A stretch of DNA of 64,000 nucleotides from NCBI RefSeq assembly GCF_040581485.1, contig NC_090130.1, positions 3,162,001 to 3,226,000 on the forward strand, read 5' to 3'. Positions 11,097-24,845 of this stretch are shown piece by piece. The position numbers and the translations under genes were made by a program. The DNA is from Linepithema humile. Its lineage: Eukaryota > Arthropoda > Insecta > Hymenoptera > Formicidae. The notes beneath the pieces are model-generated. The model was not told where the DNA came from. It saw only the letters and a list, made by a program, of their open reading frames with translations, and did not search any database. Every line of letters starts with the position of its first letter. Positions within the stretch are counted from its first letter, which is position 1.

Positions 11097-14000
11097 GGAA
11101 TGCGACTCACTATACCGAATTTGTAATAAATTCCGGATAAACAGGGACCACCCAGCGCACGCAGGCTTTACGTAACAGCGCGCGATCCGCGCGTACACAC
11201 ATCACCGCGTGTCGATGCCAGAGAAGTAACGTACGAACACGTGACTCCGCGCAGCATGTGAAATCTTTGCCGTAGGTGTGCGCGAGAGGGACGGTAGACG
11301 ATCGGTAGGTAAGCACATTGCTATTTGTCGAGATGCTATCTGCATGGATGTAGCGAGTTATTACAGGAGGAACGGTCTCCGAGCATCGACAGAAGACCGT
11401 GAACCACGGAGCCGGTCCTCCGTGGAAGCTCTCCGTCTCGATCTCAGGCAGGATCAGATTCAGCCGCGGATATTCTACCATTTTCAATAAAATTCCAATT
11501 TTACTATCCCATAAACCGATATGAAATTGATTTTTACGACAATTATTCTAAATCAATGCGTGCGCGCTTCCCAAGATTTTTTTATTGTCGTTTTTTTTTT
11601 ATTTATTAAAACCCGCTTTCTCAGAAGTATGTCACGCATATTTGTCCGAATAGTAATTTCATTCATCCTCTTTCTCGAATTGCCCTCCAGCTTCTGGTGC
11701 GCATCGAGATTGGATAAAAACGTATACTCTCACGTCAATCTAATGACTTCCATAAAACCAACTGAGATACGATCGATGATCTTTGATCCTGAGCCCCGCC
11801 GACTGTGAAAAATAAATTATCGATTCCACCGCGGCAACTTATTCACCATCGAGAGTCTCGAGACAGCCGGGCGGTTGGCGCCACGGCATCCATCGTTTGA
11901 TTCAGAACCAATATCTTATTCCCGACTTGCTCGCGAATAGTAGTACAGACAGTAATATTGCACACTGATGTGCATACACAGCTGAGATAGCTATATTGCC
12001 ACCCGCCAGACAGTCGGCAATTTCTCAATCCCGCGGCTCTCTACCTATCTATTTCTAGCCATCGGAAATATAGACACTTAACATCCCACGTCAATAAAAT
12101 AAAGATAAGGTGTCAAGTTATCGCGCGGACCTCGAAATATTATACCGCTGGTCGGTCCGCAGGCCGGGGATCAGCGCGAACGAGAATTCTGACCGCCGTA
12201 TGTTTCGCCGCTTTTCTGCATTGTCCGGTGTCTCTTCGAAGGGCGGAAGAAAGCGAGACGCGGGCGTGATTTAGTGATACGGCGAAGTAGCTCGTGTAAG
12301 AGGCCATGGAAATGATTAATTCCGCGGTAATGACCGGTTAGTCGCTTCGGATTAGTTGTACGACGAGAACGAAGGAGGAGGAGGTTTCCGTGGCGCCTGA
12401 GATTTGTGCGTCTGGACGGTACGACGTATAATTCAGCGGTTCCGTCGGCAGCACACTCGGACAGCTACAACTGCGCCGCGGAAAAATTTCAGACCGCGTC
12501 GTTAATAAATTCCGCACGTGTAGCCGGAGGAGTTACGCAATATCACAACCGGCTGGATGTTGAGCATCTCTGGCTATCGTGGTAACTCAATACTCAAATG
12601 ACTTCTCCGAATCCAATTAGACCGTTATTCATCTCGCTTCTATTGATAATTCATAATCAAGTAATTGATGACAAAAACCTGCAGCGAAACATTTTAGAAA
12701 TTTATATTAAAATTGCATCACATTGAGTTTACATTTAAAATAGATCAATGAAACAATTAATTAATTATCTCTATAGCAATCTCCTGTCACTCAAAGCGAA
12801 CAAACGCGACGCGAAGACGTGCGATGGATATTCAATCGGCAAACGTAATTACAAAAGCATTAAAGCGGGACCTTCGCATTTTGCAGTGCCTTATGAAAGT
12901 GAGATGTGCGCTCGTAACGAGGATGACCGTTGCCTCCGTAATTGAAAAAAGTAGCCGCTTTCGGCGGGGCAGAGCGAAAGACACAGCGGGACGCGAAGGG
13001 AAAACTGTAAAAACAAATTACTCGGCTAAGTGGGTAGCATAAAGTGTGCTGGGTGAACGTGGGCAAGAATGGGCAGCGTCGGCGTGAGACGTGGGTGCGG
13101 TTCATCACCGGTGCCGTCGTGTTATGCGTCTGTCTTCGCAGCTACGAGGAGCCACTCTGTCTGCTTGACTTCTTTTCATCCACCATTTTTCCCTGAAGCC
13201 GCTCATGAAGTCTCGCCTGTGCGAACGCTGGCGAACAAAACGTAGGAGTCGACGCTTCCGTCGATGGTTACAAGCAAAAAAGGAACGTTGACTTCCGAAA
13301 CTGATCTTTGGAGATCATTAGCAAAAACTAATCAAGAAATATCTTCTATTCCACACAGTATTTTTGAAAAATCAAAAATTTTTTTAACAAAATTAATATA
13401 CGAATTCTTATGTAAGAATTATAAAATCAAAATTTTGTTGGTTTTTACACAGATCAGTTTTTGTTTATGAAAGATTAATGAAAGACTAAAAAGATTTTAA
13501 TCTCAATAATTGAGTTGTAAAAAATTTGATAGTCAAGAATACCCTACGCTTTCCCATTGTGTGCACTGAGAGCTCTGAGAATATATTTTTTTCCGCAGGT
13601 GAAACTACATCTCCTCTATAAACCCTAAACATATGCATTCTCTCCCCCTCTGCGCCCCTTTAAACAAATCGTGGACCACTTGTGTACATACAATGCGTAG
13701 CAGCAACTGGTGCAGGCTATTCCGTTAATAACGCTTGCCCATTCAATATCGCCCTATTATTCCACTTCAATTCAATTAAAACATTTTTCGTTAAGTTTTA
13801 TATATTCGCATAACGTTTGATACATTTGCTGTCTGATTTGTATTAATGATATTCAATTACTAGTTTTTATTTTTTTTTTAATTTAAAAACTGCATCAAAA
13901 TTATAGCGACATAAATCTATTTTTTTTAAATCTAAATTATTATTTTATTTTGCACATATTAAATTATTAATAAGATGAGCAATAAATCAGTAAATAAAAA

Positions 14001-14270
14001 ATAAAAACCCCTCTGCATATAAAAAGTACGGATCCATCTAGACATTTATTGAAGTTCTTCGAATCATCACCTTCTCTTCCTTCGCTTCATCGTTACACCG
14101 ATGATACGCTATATCATCGCGCTGTCCATGACATCTTCTGGCATGAATTGCGCCCGAGTACATCATTTCCGTTGCAGAGCTCCGCTCGCGATCCTCGTTT
14201 GTCCCGTCACGTGTCATGCGAAGTCAACTGTCATCCGCAGCACGCGAGCGTCACGTGTCTATTGTCGGCG

Positions 14271-14295
14271 CGAGCGAGCGAGCGAGCGAGCGAGC
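14271..14295 (+). repeat. (CGAG)n microsatellite
   Basis: Six uninterrupted copies of CGAG lie within a CpG-rich block. Confidence 0.95.
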
Positions 14296-14436
14296 CGTAC
14301 CCTTTTGAGAACTATTGTCTGCAAATCAGCGCGTATCGCGCGCCGTGGGACGGACAGGAGTTTCGCCAGCGATCGTCTATCTCTCCTAGCCCCGGGATTA
14401 GAGGGACGCTCTCGTTAGCCGCAGGTTCTCTCCGTC

Positions 14437-14456
14437 CGTTCGTTCGTTCGTTCGTT
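14437..14456 (+). repeat. (CGTT)n microsatellite
   Basis: Five uninterrupted copies of CGTT lie 140 bp downstream of the CGAG microsatellite. Confidence 0.95.
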
Positions 14457-15546
14457 TGCAGGCGGAAAGATACCCACTCCGCCAGAAACCAGTACTTCGA
14501 GTACCTTATCTGGATAAAGCGAGCGGCGGGACCCCCGAGAAAAATCTCCCGGGCGCTTTGCGAACTGGGTTTCGAAATAGACTTGTATCTGATAAATGCA
14601 CATTCGTAGTGTAAACGGGAATGGTCGTACGACTCTATTATCGGCGCAGCGCGGGCGGAGCGTGTCTCCGCGTCTATCCGTGTGTCCCGAGTTTGCACAG
14701 GAAGAGATATGAACGTAAATATTGGAAACTCTCTGAACGAATGCCGACGGCGCCGTGAGGAAGGCACGGAATTATGAAGAGACAGGATAAGCGGAAGGAG
14801 GGCCGAAATACAAGGGCGCGAAATCAACACGGACACGTTTCTTTCTTCCTTTAACGTTACACGGAATTATAACGGGTGTACATAACGTCATTGCTCCCTT
14901 CTGACGCCTTAATCAATCGTGCTGAACCGGCGCGATAGTATCTCACCGCGATGTAAAAATCGCAACTTTCGAATTTTCTCGTAAATTTCTTAATTTGATT
15001 TACAGCGTCGTAAAGATTCGCGTGATCACGGCGGTAAATTATTTGGGAATAAATGTCTGGCGCAATATAAAGTTTCGCGCGATTGACCACGGTAGAAGTG
15101 TACACTGATTCACTCCGGACGACTACCTGTTCTCTTTCTTTTCTTCCGATATGCGCAAAATATGCGCGCGCTATCGCAACATATCGACGATTAAAAGATT
15201 CGTGTCAGCGCTGTCATTATCGTCGCTACACGATATCCCGACGGTACGACGCGACCAATCAATTTTTAATTAATACAGCTTCATTAGATCCCAAACGGTA
15301 CACGTCGAAAGTAGCGGCACACGCGTGTCTCGTAACGCGAGCATTTACACGCCGTTTAATGGCCTGCGGGCCTCGTGACTGAGACCGCTCGATGCGTATC
15401 GATACACCATTAGCGGATCGTTATACGATCACTCGTAACACGCGTTACCGAGCTAATTAATTCGATAACATAACCAGCATGTAGAAAAAAAATATGCGGC
15501 TCACTGTAACGTTCTAATGCGATTCGATAAAAAATTTACCTTTGTT

Positions 15547-15713
15547 AAGCTAGCACCCCCACCACAAAAAATTAAAATAAAATATACACCAAAATAAAGT
15601 GCTATTTAGGTACTAATTTGATGCTCTATTTCAGATTTTACTGTTCGAATCGTTTAGCAGGAATTCGTGTTTGAAAGTGGGGATGCTGACTTTCATCAAG
15701 TTAGCACCCTCAC
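15547..15713 (+). repeat. Three copies of a 16-bp motif, two forming a hairpin
   Basis: AAGCTAGCACCCCCAC (15547-15562) and AAGTTAGCACCCTCAC (15698-15713) are in direct orientation. An inverted copy (reverse complement AAGTCAGCATCCCCAC) sits at 15677-15692. The last two are separated by only five bases and form a 16-bp stem with one clear mismatch if G-U pairs are allowed. The surroundings are AT-rich, so these C-rich motifs stand out. They may be binding sites or the ends of a small element. Function is unknown. Confidence 0.6.
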
Positions 15714-17461
15714 TATTAAATACATTCACAAAATAAAAAAGTAAATATATCAGAATTATAAACCGCGACGCGCGCGCGTTGATTGGTTATCGTGATTATT
15801 CTGACAGTTTGATAATTTGAGAGCGAAGGTTATTTTGACGGTTATTGAAAATAAAAAACATTTTATTAAAATATTTAGATTTCATAATTATTAAGTTATT
15901 ATAATAAGTGCGCGCGTGTATTGTTCCAGTACTTTAAATAGTTAATTTAAAGCAAAAAAAAAATTAAACTTAAAATATGATTTGAAGACAAATGCGAAAC
16001 ATTCCTCGAGATATATCATTCCTTCCTGATTTCAATGTAATTATACGCTTCAAAATAATTGGCATTCATAGCAAAGCGGTTTATAGCGGGTGACAATTTT
16101 TTCTCGCAACGGCTTCATTAACGGCAATACATGTCAGTCGCGCCGCCGACTAATGATATCTCCGAGACTGTTGTAGCGTTATGTCGATACGCTGCTCGCC
16201 TTACGATCAGTTGTAACCGGCGCGTAAATGGCTAATTAATCCGATATGACCCAGTTAACGCGTAGCGCCGCGCCGTGTCTATACGACGCGCGTAACGACG
16301 TGCGTAGAAAAGTCCCCGCGGTGTACGTTACGGGCCCGTTCCACCGGTGGTAGCGCCTGCGTACGTGTTGTCGTAGGTTCGCTAACAAGCTGAATTAATT
16401 TATACTCGTTGAATTCTGTTGTGGTAAAACCGCTTTTCGAGAAGTCATAATAAACACGCTGCCGGGCGTTCGGTTATTTAGTGCCTTTCGCTATTTTTGG
16501 ACCGAAGGCGCCATGTCGCTCGAATGCTGCGTAAATTTTTCTACTTTTGCTTTTTCATTACATCAGGATAACGAATTTACGAATTCGAATGCCTTTAGAT
16601 TATTCATTATTACGATCATGCAAAGCTTAGATAATGATAAACGTGCAAGCAAACAATAGGCGACAGCCGGTGAAGTATCGGCGAAGAAGTCGAGATGTGA
16701 GAGGGAGAGTGAGAGTGAAACGCGAAGAGAGTGTGAGAGGATTCGTGTTTAACGGCGCGTTTCCCCGATATCGCGGTCTCGCGTTTTCGTGCAGCGATGT
16801 CGCCGCGGGGCGATCCCAGCCCGTGAAGAACCCGGTCCCGCGCATGACGAGATGTAAGGAGAACAGTGATTTATGTCACGGCAAAGAAGTATCGATAATC
16901 GCCGGTGCCAGGGGCGATTCGGACTGATCGGCGATCGCTTATCGACGCTCGTTACTCGGTGCGCAGAGCGCAGGTGGAGCGACTTTCATTCACGTTGCAT
17001 TATCCGAAGCTCGAGTCGTTATCGGCTTTACGAGGATTGTTCCCCGGCTCGTTTTCATTTAATCGCCGTTGCCCGCCCGTTGCGATCGTCGGCCCGTTCA
17101 TTGCCTCACTAATTAGCGTTACCGTTGTCACAGATATAAATCATTGTCGTGTACCGAACTTTTGAAACATTTCTCACGTTATAAGTTATCGCGCGCGGTT
17201 TTAAACCTGCTATTGAAATTAGATCGTGCTCCGTTGATTTGAAAGCTTGAATCTTTGATATTGCATTAAGTGGCGCACTTCAACTGGTTTACCAACCACT
17301 TTCGGCTGACCCCTTCGACGCATCCCACCGAGATAACACTCGAAACATAAAGAATTATTACGGTCGCCGCAAAAGCCTCGCTACGGAGAAAGAGACGTCC
17401 CTTCGCGAGCGTTAAACATCCTCGTTCGCGTCGAACATCACGGGCACTTTGGTTCCCACAG

Positions 17462-17597
17462 GTCCACTCTCATCAACGTCGGTTCATCGAGCGGTAGCAT
17501 ATTGCCGGTGTTGACAAAAGCCATGGGGGATCTGGTGGACCCGTATCATCCCCACGGAGGAGGGAGCGCACCCACCAACGTATATATCCCGCCGTGA
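17462..17597 (+). CDS. Possible terminal exon, 44 codons
   Basis: An acceptor-like CACTTTGGTTCCCACAG| at 17461 is followed by an open frame. After one base it reads STLINVGSSSGSILPVLTKA and MGDLVDPYHPHGGGSAPTNV and ends YIPP and TGA at 17597. The composition is protein-like, but other frames over the same bases on both strands are also open, including a minus-strand frame reading MVVTVSHPAKVVTAGYIRWW. Direction and coding status are undecided. Confidence 0.2.
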
Positions 17598-19396
17598 CCA
17601 CCTTCGCAGGGTGGGAAACCGTGACCACCATCTCATTACTGGTTCCCATGGGTACGTTGCATTCACGGGGTCGCGTGCGCCGCAGGTCCTTTGGATGCGC
17701 GAGGGTGCATCGCATTATGTAATTGTGACAGACGCACGCTCGCCGTTGTCCGAACGCTCATCTCGCGCGTGTGAACGATTTCCATCGTTTGCACAACGAG
17801 TGATTTCTCCATTTGTTCGACCGTACAGCCGAAGGGAATCGTTAACTTCATTGGCAGGTGTGACGTACGTGGCTCTATTTAACGTAATTGTTCTATTGTA
17901 AATTATCCAAGTATTATTTTTTTCAGACATTTAGAACAAGGATTTTCGCGTTATTTAAATCGCGATAATTGAATTGCAATTTTATATCAATTTTTCAAAG
18001 TTTTGTAGTTATATCATTAATTAATTGAATTTTTACGTTAAATCATATAATTATTTCAGAAATCTGCTGTTAACAAAACAAAATATAACAAGATATTCGA
18101 TGTAAAATTGTAACGAGATGAATTTCGATGAAATAATGTGAACGATGATATTTTATTCTCCGTGATCGCGTGCGGGTCATCGGCCTACATCGTAAGAAAT
18201 CGTTTTTTGCTGGCTAAGAATCCAGCAGGTATAAGCGATCACGTATCATTTCGAAATTCGTTCCGAAATAGTTGATATTTCGTCATACTTATTGTTAGAA
18301 CTATCCGCGGCGACCTGACCTCATAATCTCTGTGTCAATGATCCGTCTAGAGATTCGATACGGGCTCTCGTCGATCGTGAGAAGTCGAATAAAAAAGAAT
18401 AACGAGCAATATTAATTATAAAAATTTCTTGGTCTTTAAGACAACAAATGCGTGTACTACATATAAATTCATGTATTTCTCAATTAAAATAAAAATAGAA
18501 AATGGATAAAGAATAGACTTTATCGCAAAAGTTTGAACGGAGCGCAGTTCAGCACGCAAACTCGATCCCGTTTCGTTTCGGCCTCCTGATTTCGACGACG
18601 CTCGCGTTTCGTCTTATCGTTGAACCTATTGTTCGCTGTTAGGTCATAGTTTACCGAACCACGTGCGTGTCGGCACGTGGCCAGAAGTGGCTGGATTCAT
18701 ATAATTCAATCCCGACCGCGCATAACGACGATGAAGGGCGGCAGATAGCGAGCGAGAGATGCCGATCCCTTCTCATTTCTCTGTTATTGTTTGCTCCTAT
18801 CTCAGCAGGACCACAGAAGGGAGTAACGAGAGTCACGGAAATATACCATGCGTCCATCGCGTTTCGCACGTGTAGGCCGACATCCGGTTGTTTCGTTGAT
18901 GATCATGCGGATGACTCGACCGTGATTTCGCAATTCACGAAAAATCGTCGCGAGAAGTGAAAAAAAGATTCGTGGGAAGTTTGCACGCACATAAAATATT
19001 GATTAATGAGTAAAATATATAACAAAAATGTTGTGCATGGTCGAACAAAGGAAATTGCCAAATAGAAAAGCAAACATAAAAAACAAAATTAAAAAGAAAT
19101 TGTTAAAATCATAAAACTTTCTCGACGAGCAATTCTAATTCTAATATTAATTACAAATTTTCTAATAATCGGACAGTCTTTGTAATCAATCCAAATCTTT
19201 CCACTTTGAACTGAAACCGCTTAATTATCTCGTTAAAAATAATCTATATTACCGCAAGGCGCTTAATTTACTGACAGACACATGTTCGAGCAACTCGGCC
19301 AGGAAATTAGAGACCTAATTAAACTCCCCCGCTCCCCAGAGTAAAGGGTGAAAACAGGTTCTCCCTTGACTCATCATCCGTCCTGCATTTCGTGAT

Positions 19397-19413
19397 GCGC
19401 GCGCGCGCGCGCG
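19397..19413 (+). repeat. (GC)n microsatellite
   Basis: Seventeen bases of GC alternation, a potential Z-DNA former, in a mixed-composition region. Confidence 0.93.
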
Positions 19414-20317
19414 TACGATCCCTTCCTCAAACCACTCGCTGGATGTTAGCCCTCAGCTATTTGAGAAAGACAAGACGCGTCCCCCTCGTAACCCGAGCTA
19501 TCTGCCAACTAATAAAGCTTGGCAGTCAAACCGTCTCCTCAGCTTCGATCCCCATTGGGGCCGGCAGCGTGTATATCTTTCCCACACGCGACCGCGGATT
19601 CTGCGCTCGTTATTACGTTTATAAACCCCGCGCACAATACACGACAGAACGCATATGTCCGACGACGATGTTACCGTCTGAAATCGAACGCTAACCGGGC
19701 CCTCGGGGACATTGCCGGCACCTTCATCCGCAGGACGCAATTAATCACGATAGTCAATCTACAACGTGTTCAACATATGCGAGAGATTATTATATTTCAT
19801 GTTATTACGAGAAGAAAATTGCAGTTCTAATTTACCGTTAGAAAAGTATCATTAAAAAATTATCCAAAATAATTTTGATAAAATTTGCAAGCGAAGCTAA
19901 AATTATCGATGTTTGAAAAAGAGTTTATAAGAGAATTAATTGTATATTTCAAATTAAATATTAATATCGTAAAGAATAGAGTCTTGCTTTCTCTTTCTCG
20001 TGACGATTCTACGTAATGTAAGAGAATTGAAATATAATGTAATTTCCATTCAAGTAATGGCATGCATACTGGTTACCGGCAGGTCTATTTAGAAGCATTG
20101 ACGGTGATGGCACAATCGATGCAACGTAATATTCGCCGTAGTTAATGGCGCGAGATAAATCCGGCGCATAGGAGAAGGGCGACCTGCGTCCGACATCGTC
20201 GATCGGCACCGTGCACTTAGCTCAATCGTCTAGAAATCCTCCATGACGCATATCCGGCTGTGAATCACATGACGACTTGCCTCTCATACGAATATCCACG
20301 AGATATTCGCCTCGGCG

Positions 20318-20380
20318 AAAAGAGAGGCAAGAGAAGAGAGAAAGAGAGCGAGAGAAGTATAGAGAGAAAGAGAGCGAGAT
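20318..20380 (+). repeat. GA-rich microsatellite
   Basis: This purine tract is dominated by GAGA, with GAGAGAAAGAGAGCGAG present twice (about 20336 and 20363). Confidence 0.9.
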
Positions 20381-23300
20381 CGGCCACTCGTACCAATCGG
20401 AAGCTGTTTGTTCCGCACCAGTCCTCGGCACCCCCTTGACCTACGGCCGAACGATGTACGCGAGGGGCTGATGCATTAACTGCAATTCACTCGGCGACTC
20501 GCGCACACGACAATCCCACGCCGGAAGTCACCATTGTGCGATCGTTTCGCGCAATTCTTCCGACGCACCGACTGGAATTCTATCAGCGCGCGTTGTACGT
20601 ATGTATTACTGTGCGGTTCGTTTGATCCACACTCCGAGAAAGGAGTGCAGTTAAATAATGAAATGGATTGCACAATTGGAAATATTGTAGATTGGTGCTG
20701 GTTTATTGTATCGCTTCTTGATGCGCGTTCGACTGACTAATAAATCATTAAACGACTCGCGCCACCATAAATCAGCAACTTTCCCAATCTAATATCAAGT
20801 GTCAAATAATATCTAGTATCACATACATAAATTTATAAACGAATTAATTGATATGAATCAAATATGTGAATCGATACAGCAATATATTTTTTGTATTTTC
20901 TGTTTTCGCATATCTTTCATGTAACTTTGCTAAGTATATTAACTGTATATGATTAATCAGCGCCATTCGTCGTCTGTAACAACGTAGATACGCGCGGGCT
21001 ACAAATGGAGGGTGAAATAAATCTTTTAAAAGATGGGGGATGACGTCCGATGGAAAGCACTTTTCGTAGAATCACACGGACCGGTGCACTATACAGGTCC
21101 TGAAAGTGGCACGTGACCTTACGAGCGTGGGACTGGTGCATCGTTTCGCTCGGTCGTTAATGTTCCCTGCGTGGCGTAGGGAGCTGATAATATTGGCACG
21201 GGGCATATTGCGCGCGTTCCCCTACCTACGTTTCGATGTTTCCACCCGAATGGTGATTAGAAGGGTGGCAAGTTTGGACCAAACCCATCCACAAGCATTA
21301 TCGAGTCGTTTCTTTACAAGCGTCGCCATGGGAAAGGTCATAGATCGTGCGACAGAACATGATTTTTTAATTCCAATACCGATTTATTATCGCAAATCAC
21401 TCGTAACGTTATTGTTAAACAAAATTATCAATTATTTCAAAAAAATTTTATAATCTTAATATCGCACAATTAGATATTAATAATCATAACTATATCAATT
21501 TCAACTGATCAATTTCACTGATCAATTTATCAGTTTCGAAGTCCAAAAACTTGTTCAACGGTCAATATAAATTTATATAAGCTCAAGTCAAACATGTACA
21601 AAAAAAAAATCTCACGGGAATAAAATGAGAATAGAAATTCCGACATGATGCAACATGCATATACCTGCGGGCTGATATCGATATACGAATTAATCCGTCC
21701 TCGATGGAGCCCGCATGCGCCCAGGTGTGGTCTCGACATTCTGAATTTCAACGACAACTAAATTCGGTGGTAAACGGACAGATAATCATCTAGGTGGACC
21801 CGTATCGTTTGATTGGACGAAATTGGGCGAGACGGTCCTCTAATAAAGGTGAATGGTAGGGGAACGCAATTATGTGGGAGATAAGGTGATTTCTAAGAAT
21901 TTACGTTGAATTTAATTGATATTAATGGCTAATTTAACTGCTCGCTGCCGGATGTCGGGGCTCTACTTTAATACGATAATGCAGACGCATGGAACTGGTC
22001 GCACTTAATAATTCCACAGCCGTGGAATTTTGTGCCACTTAACGTATAACGAACTCTCTAGCTGCAATAACTTCTTCATTGGAAAGATTAACGCGCAATT
22101 GATTAAATTTTCCAGACATTTTGAACATTACTTTTCCCATGCTGTAATTCACTTATGACGGCGATAGGCAGTGAAAATATTACGTCGCCGACGTCGACCA
22201 TCGACTTCGTCTTCCGCGTGAAGCGCGTGATACTTTCGCGCGAATGCTCGTAGGAAGTCCAGAACGAAATGTCAGAAACTTCCACCTACGGATACTTCGT
22301 GGCGCGCCGCGGCGAGTAGAAATCTGCGCGATGGGATCTTGACGTAGGACAATTAATTAGAGCGGACAGCCGCGATGCGCTAATGACGCGTGAACGATTC
22401 CGGGGCCAATCAGTAGTTGAGAATCGCGCGCCGGGGCCTTTTCCGCGATGGGCGATGATTGATAGCCGTGCGATGCGGAAATCGCGGCTCGCGCGCGGGC
22501 TACGCGAAAGGATCGCATCTGCGAAACAGTGCCTCTCACATCCTCGCTTTCCATTACTTCCTTCATCGTCGGAGAAGCGGTAAGTAACGAAGTGATTGAA
22601 TGAGATATTTAACGAGAGGGTTCCGCGATTATCCGTGCAACGTGTTAAATAACACGTGTAAAGCGATACGCGCGCGTTACTGCAACATTGAGATATGTGG
22701 ATACAATTTAGAGTAAATGATCGTTCGCGCGTATGTTAACAGGTGACTTCGCCAACGGTGCGAGCATTAAAATCGCGCAGCGTCTTTAAATTTAATGTGA
22801 AGATGTAAAGCGTGCATTTTCCACAATATCGCAACTGCCGATCGAATGCGTTGTAACGCGCAATGCGAAATCGATTTATTTTGAGTGTATTATTTTGAAA
22901 CTTGCAGAGATGAACTCATCCTTATGTAATACCGTCAAATAGAAAGCGCAATATTCTACGTTCTAAAGCTGCAGACTCACAGTGGATACAATGGATTTAC
23001 TCGCTTCGAAAGTCCGCGCAGGTCGGACACAATAAATTTAATTTAAAAAAAAACTTAATCAACTCCCCTCGACAACTCGCGTGACGTCATTGCAACAAAA
23101 ATGAGCATTCCTCGTACGCTATTCTCGCGTGAAAATTTCCACCTGACATAGGGCCAACAATGAGTATCATACTTCGCCTACGAATAAAGGGGCCGCATAA
23201 TATCCAGGCACTTAACACGCATCTAATATTTCCCGATATAACACTCCCACGCCGCGTAACGTGTGCATGTCCCTTAGGGTGGATTTAATTCGTCAGTGTC

Positions 23301-24243
23301 GACGGCAGACGAGCGTTTCACATCGTTTCGTCGCGTTTCCATGCTGCATCATCGAAGATATCGTGACGAATTATAAAATTAGACCATGATGTAATTTTCG
23401 ACTCGTAAAATTGAAATGCCATGCAGAATGCTCTCGATAAACATACACAAATGTTTGTTAATTATTTCCGACCAATTGTAACAAATTCTTATTCAGACAA
23501 TGGAATTCCAGACATTTTTATTCATCAAATATTTTCATAGAAAACGTTAGTCGGATAGAATTCGATTATGCTGTCAAGAAGAGTTAACATCGAACGAAAT
23601 GCAATCGCGCGAGACGCATTCTAATCCCGCGGTGTAATTTTTGCTTTGTAATATTAACGTTATTAGCGTAACGAACCGGCGCACCGCTGAACGCTGCCTA
23701 TTGTATCACGGTGCTTACGAGACACACAATAGCGCCGGGCACCCTCTAACAAGTTTGCGAGGCACTCCACGACTGGCAGGCCACCATATTCGCGCGAGTT
23801 CTTAATTACGTGTTTCAACACCGGCCAATCGACGGGTGATATACGGCCAGTGTATATCGTGGAAAAAATACCGGGCGAAGCGGCAGTAAAACATGTCGCT
23901 CACGGGTTCACCTGGAATACTTAATTGCAACGATAATTACTACTTAAAGGCGATACGACCGCGTTCGCCGGTCAACATCGTGCAATCGTCGCAAGAAGTT
24001 CCGTGACGAAAAAGTGCAGAAAAATGCATCGCCAGCGCGTGGCGCTAATTGATTGTTCGGGACAAGTGGAATTTACAGATAATTAAAACTGTCAGTCTCC
24101 CAAGACAATATAGCTCCATAATTTTCGAGAGAGACAGCCAATGCGCGTTCTAAATTCCAGTTGCTAGTTATGGTACGCAATGTTATAATTATTGATTGTA
24201 ATATTAATTATATAACATTGAATAATTCTGCGCGTGCCGCATT

Positions 24244-24609
24244 TCAACATGTTAACGGCAAAATAATCGTTGCTTCATTAACTTCGTTGTACATAATTAT
24301 GCCGTTGCGAGCCGCGCGGCGCGGCGGATAATCGTCATTATGCCGTATTATTACATCAGATCGTTTAAATGTGCCATTATATTGTTGTACGTCAAACGGC
24401 GCTTTAGGCTGATTGTGTGCCAATCGCAATAGTGCCAGGCGCATAGCCGATGCTTTTACGATCTCGGCTCGTTCGTACGCGCGCGGCACAATTCGCGCCG
24501 ATAGAAAGCACACAAGGATTTTTCTGAACTGGCCGTCGGCGATCGCGTCTTGAAAAACGATTGCTCGTTTGTTTCTCCTCGTTCCGCTAATTCGGTTCAC
24601 GAAAGTTAA
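24244..24609 (-). CDS. Candidate terminal exon / ORF, 121 codons
   Basis: On the minus strand the segment starts after a possible acceptor (CTCTCGCGCATACTATTACATAG|) and stays open to TGA at 24244-24246. It reads LTFVNRISGTRRNKR..., then KAIVFQDAIADGQFRK-like and NQPKAPFDVQQYNGTFKRSD segments, and ends EATIILPLTC. Composition is even and the antisense frames are less open. The only in-frame early starts are GTG, so it would need an upstream exon. The segment at 25833-25928 ends in the matching phase (0). No domain is recognised and chance remains quite possible. Confidence 0.25.
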   Translation of the reverse strand, partial: LTFVNRISGTRRNKRAIVFQDAIADGQFRKILVCFLSARIVPRAYERAEIVKASAMRLALLRLAHNQPKAPFDVQQYNGTFKRSDVIIRHNDDYPPRRAARNGIIMYNEVNEATIILPLTC

Positions 24610-24680
24610 CTATGTAATAGTATGCGCGAGAGATAATACGACCGATTGTTCGAATTTTACGAGGGTCACATACGCGCTCG

Positions 24681-24715
24681 CCTCGTCTCGCCTCGCCTCG
24701 CCTCGCCTTGCCCCG
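24681..24715 (+). repeat. (CCTCG)n pentanucleotide repeat
   Basis: About six copies of CCTCG are present, the first and last slightly diverged (CCTCGT, CCTTG). Confidence 0.93.
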
Positions 24716-24819
24716 CTTAGTACATGTACCGAGCGTTTAATTTCGCAACCGAGCACTGCCCCATGTGATTGATCGACATGTAACTACTCATACCATTTTT
24801 CGCGGTTCAAGCAAATGAA

Positions 24820-24845
24820 TGTGTGTGTGTGTGTATGTGTGTATG
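24820..24845 (+). repeat. (GT)n microsatellite
   Basis: Seven GT units are followed by GTATGTGTGTAT. Confidence 0.95.

Larger units (their letters stand above)
7390..15540. other. Non-coding, with microsatellites only
   Basis: This stretch contains the predicted transcript downstream of the 7317 start site, but no exon I can support. CpG-dense blocks lie near 7840-8050, 10480-10870 and 14270-14850. AT-rich tracts lie near 8640-8900 and 13790-14010. A strong plus-strand acceptor (TTTTTTTCCGCAG|, 13598) is followed by a frame of only nine codons. Confidence 0.5.
15720..24240. other. Non-coding apart from the doubtful exon at 17.46 kb
   Basis: Composition is mixed. Frames at 17480-17930 are open on both strands. 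A plus-strand donor GCG|GTAAGTAAC at 22581 follows a pyrimidine-rich segment, but no exon start is evident. AT-rich and empty: 17930-18130, 18960-19240 and 19830-20060. Confidence 0.5.

Noticed and set aside
13570..13640. Excellent plus-strand acceptor TTTTTTTCCGCAG at 13598
   Set aside because: The best frame behind it ends after nine codons and no donor follows, so no exon can be supported.
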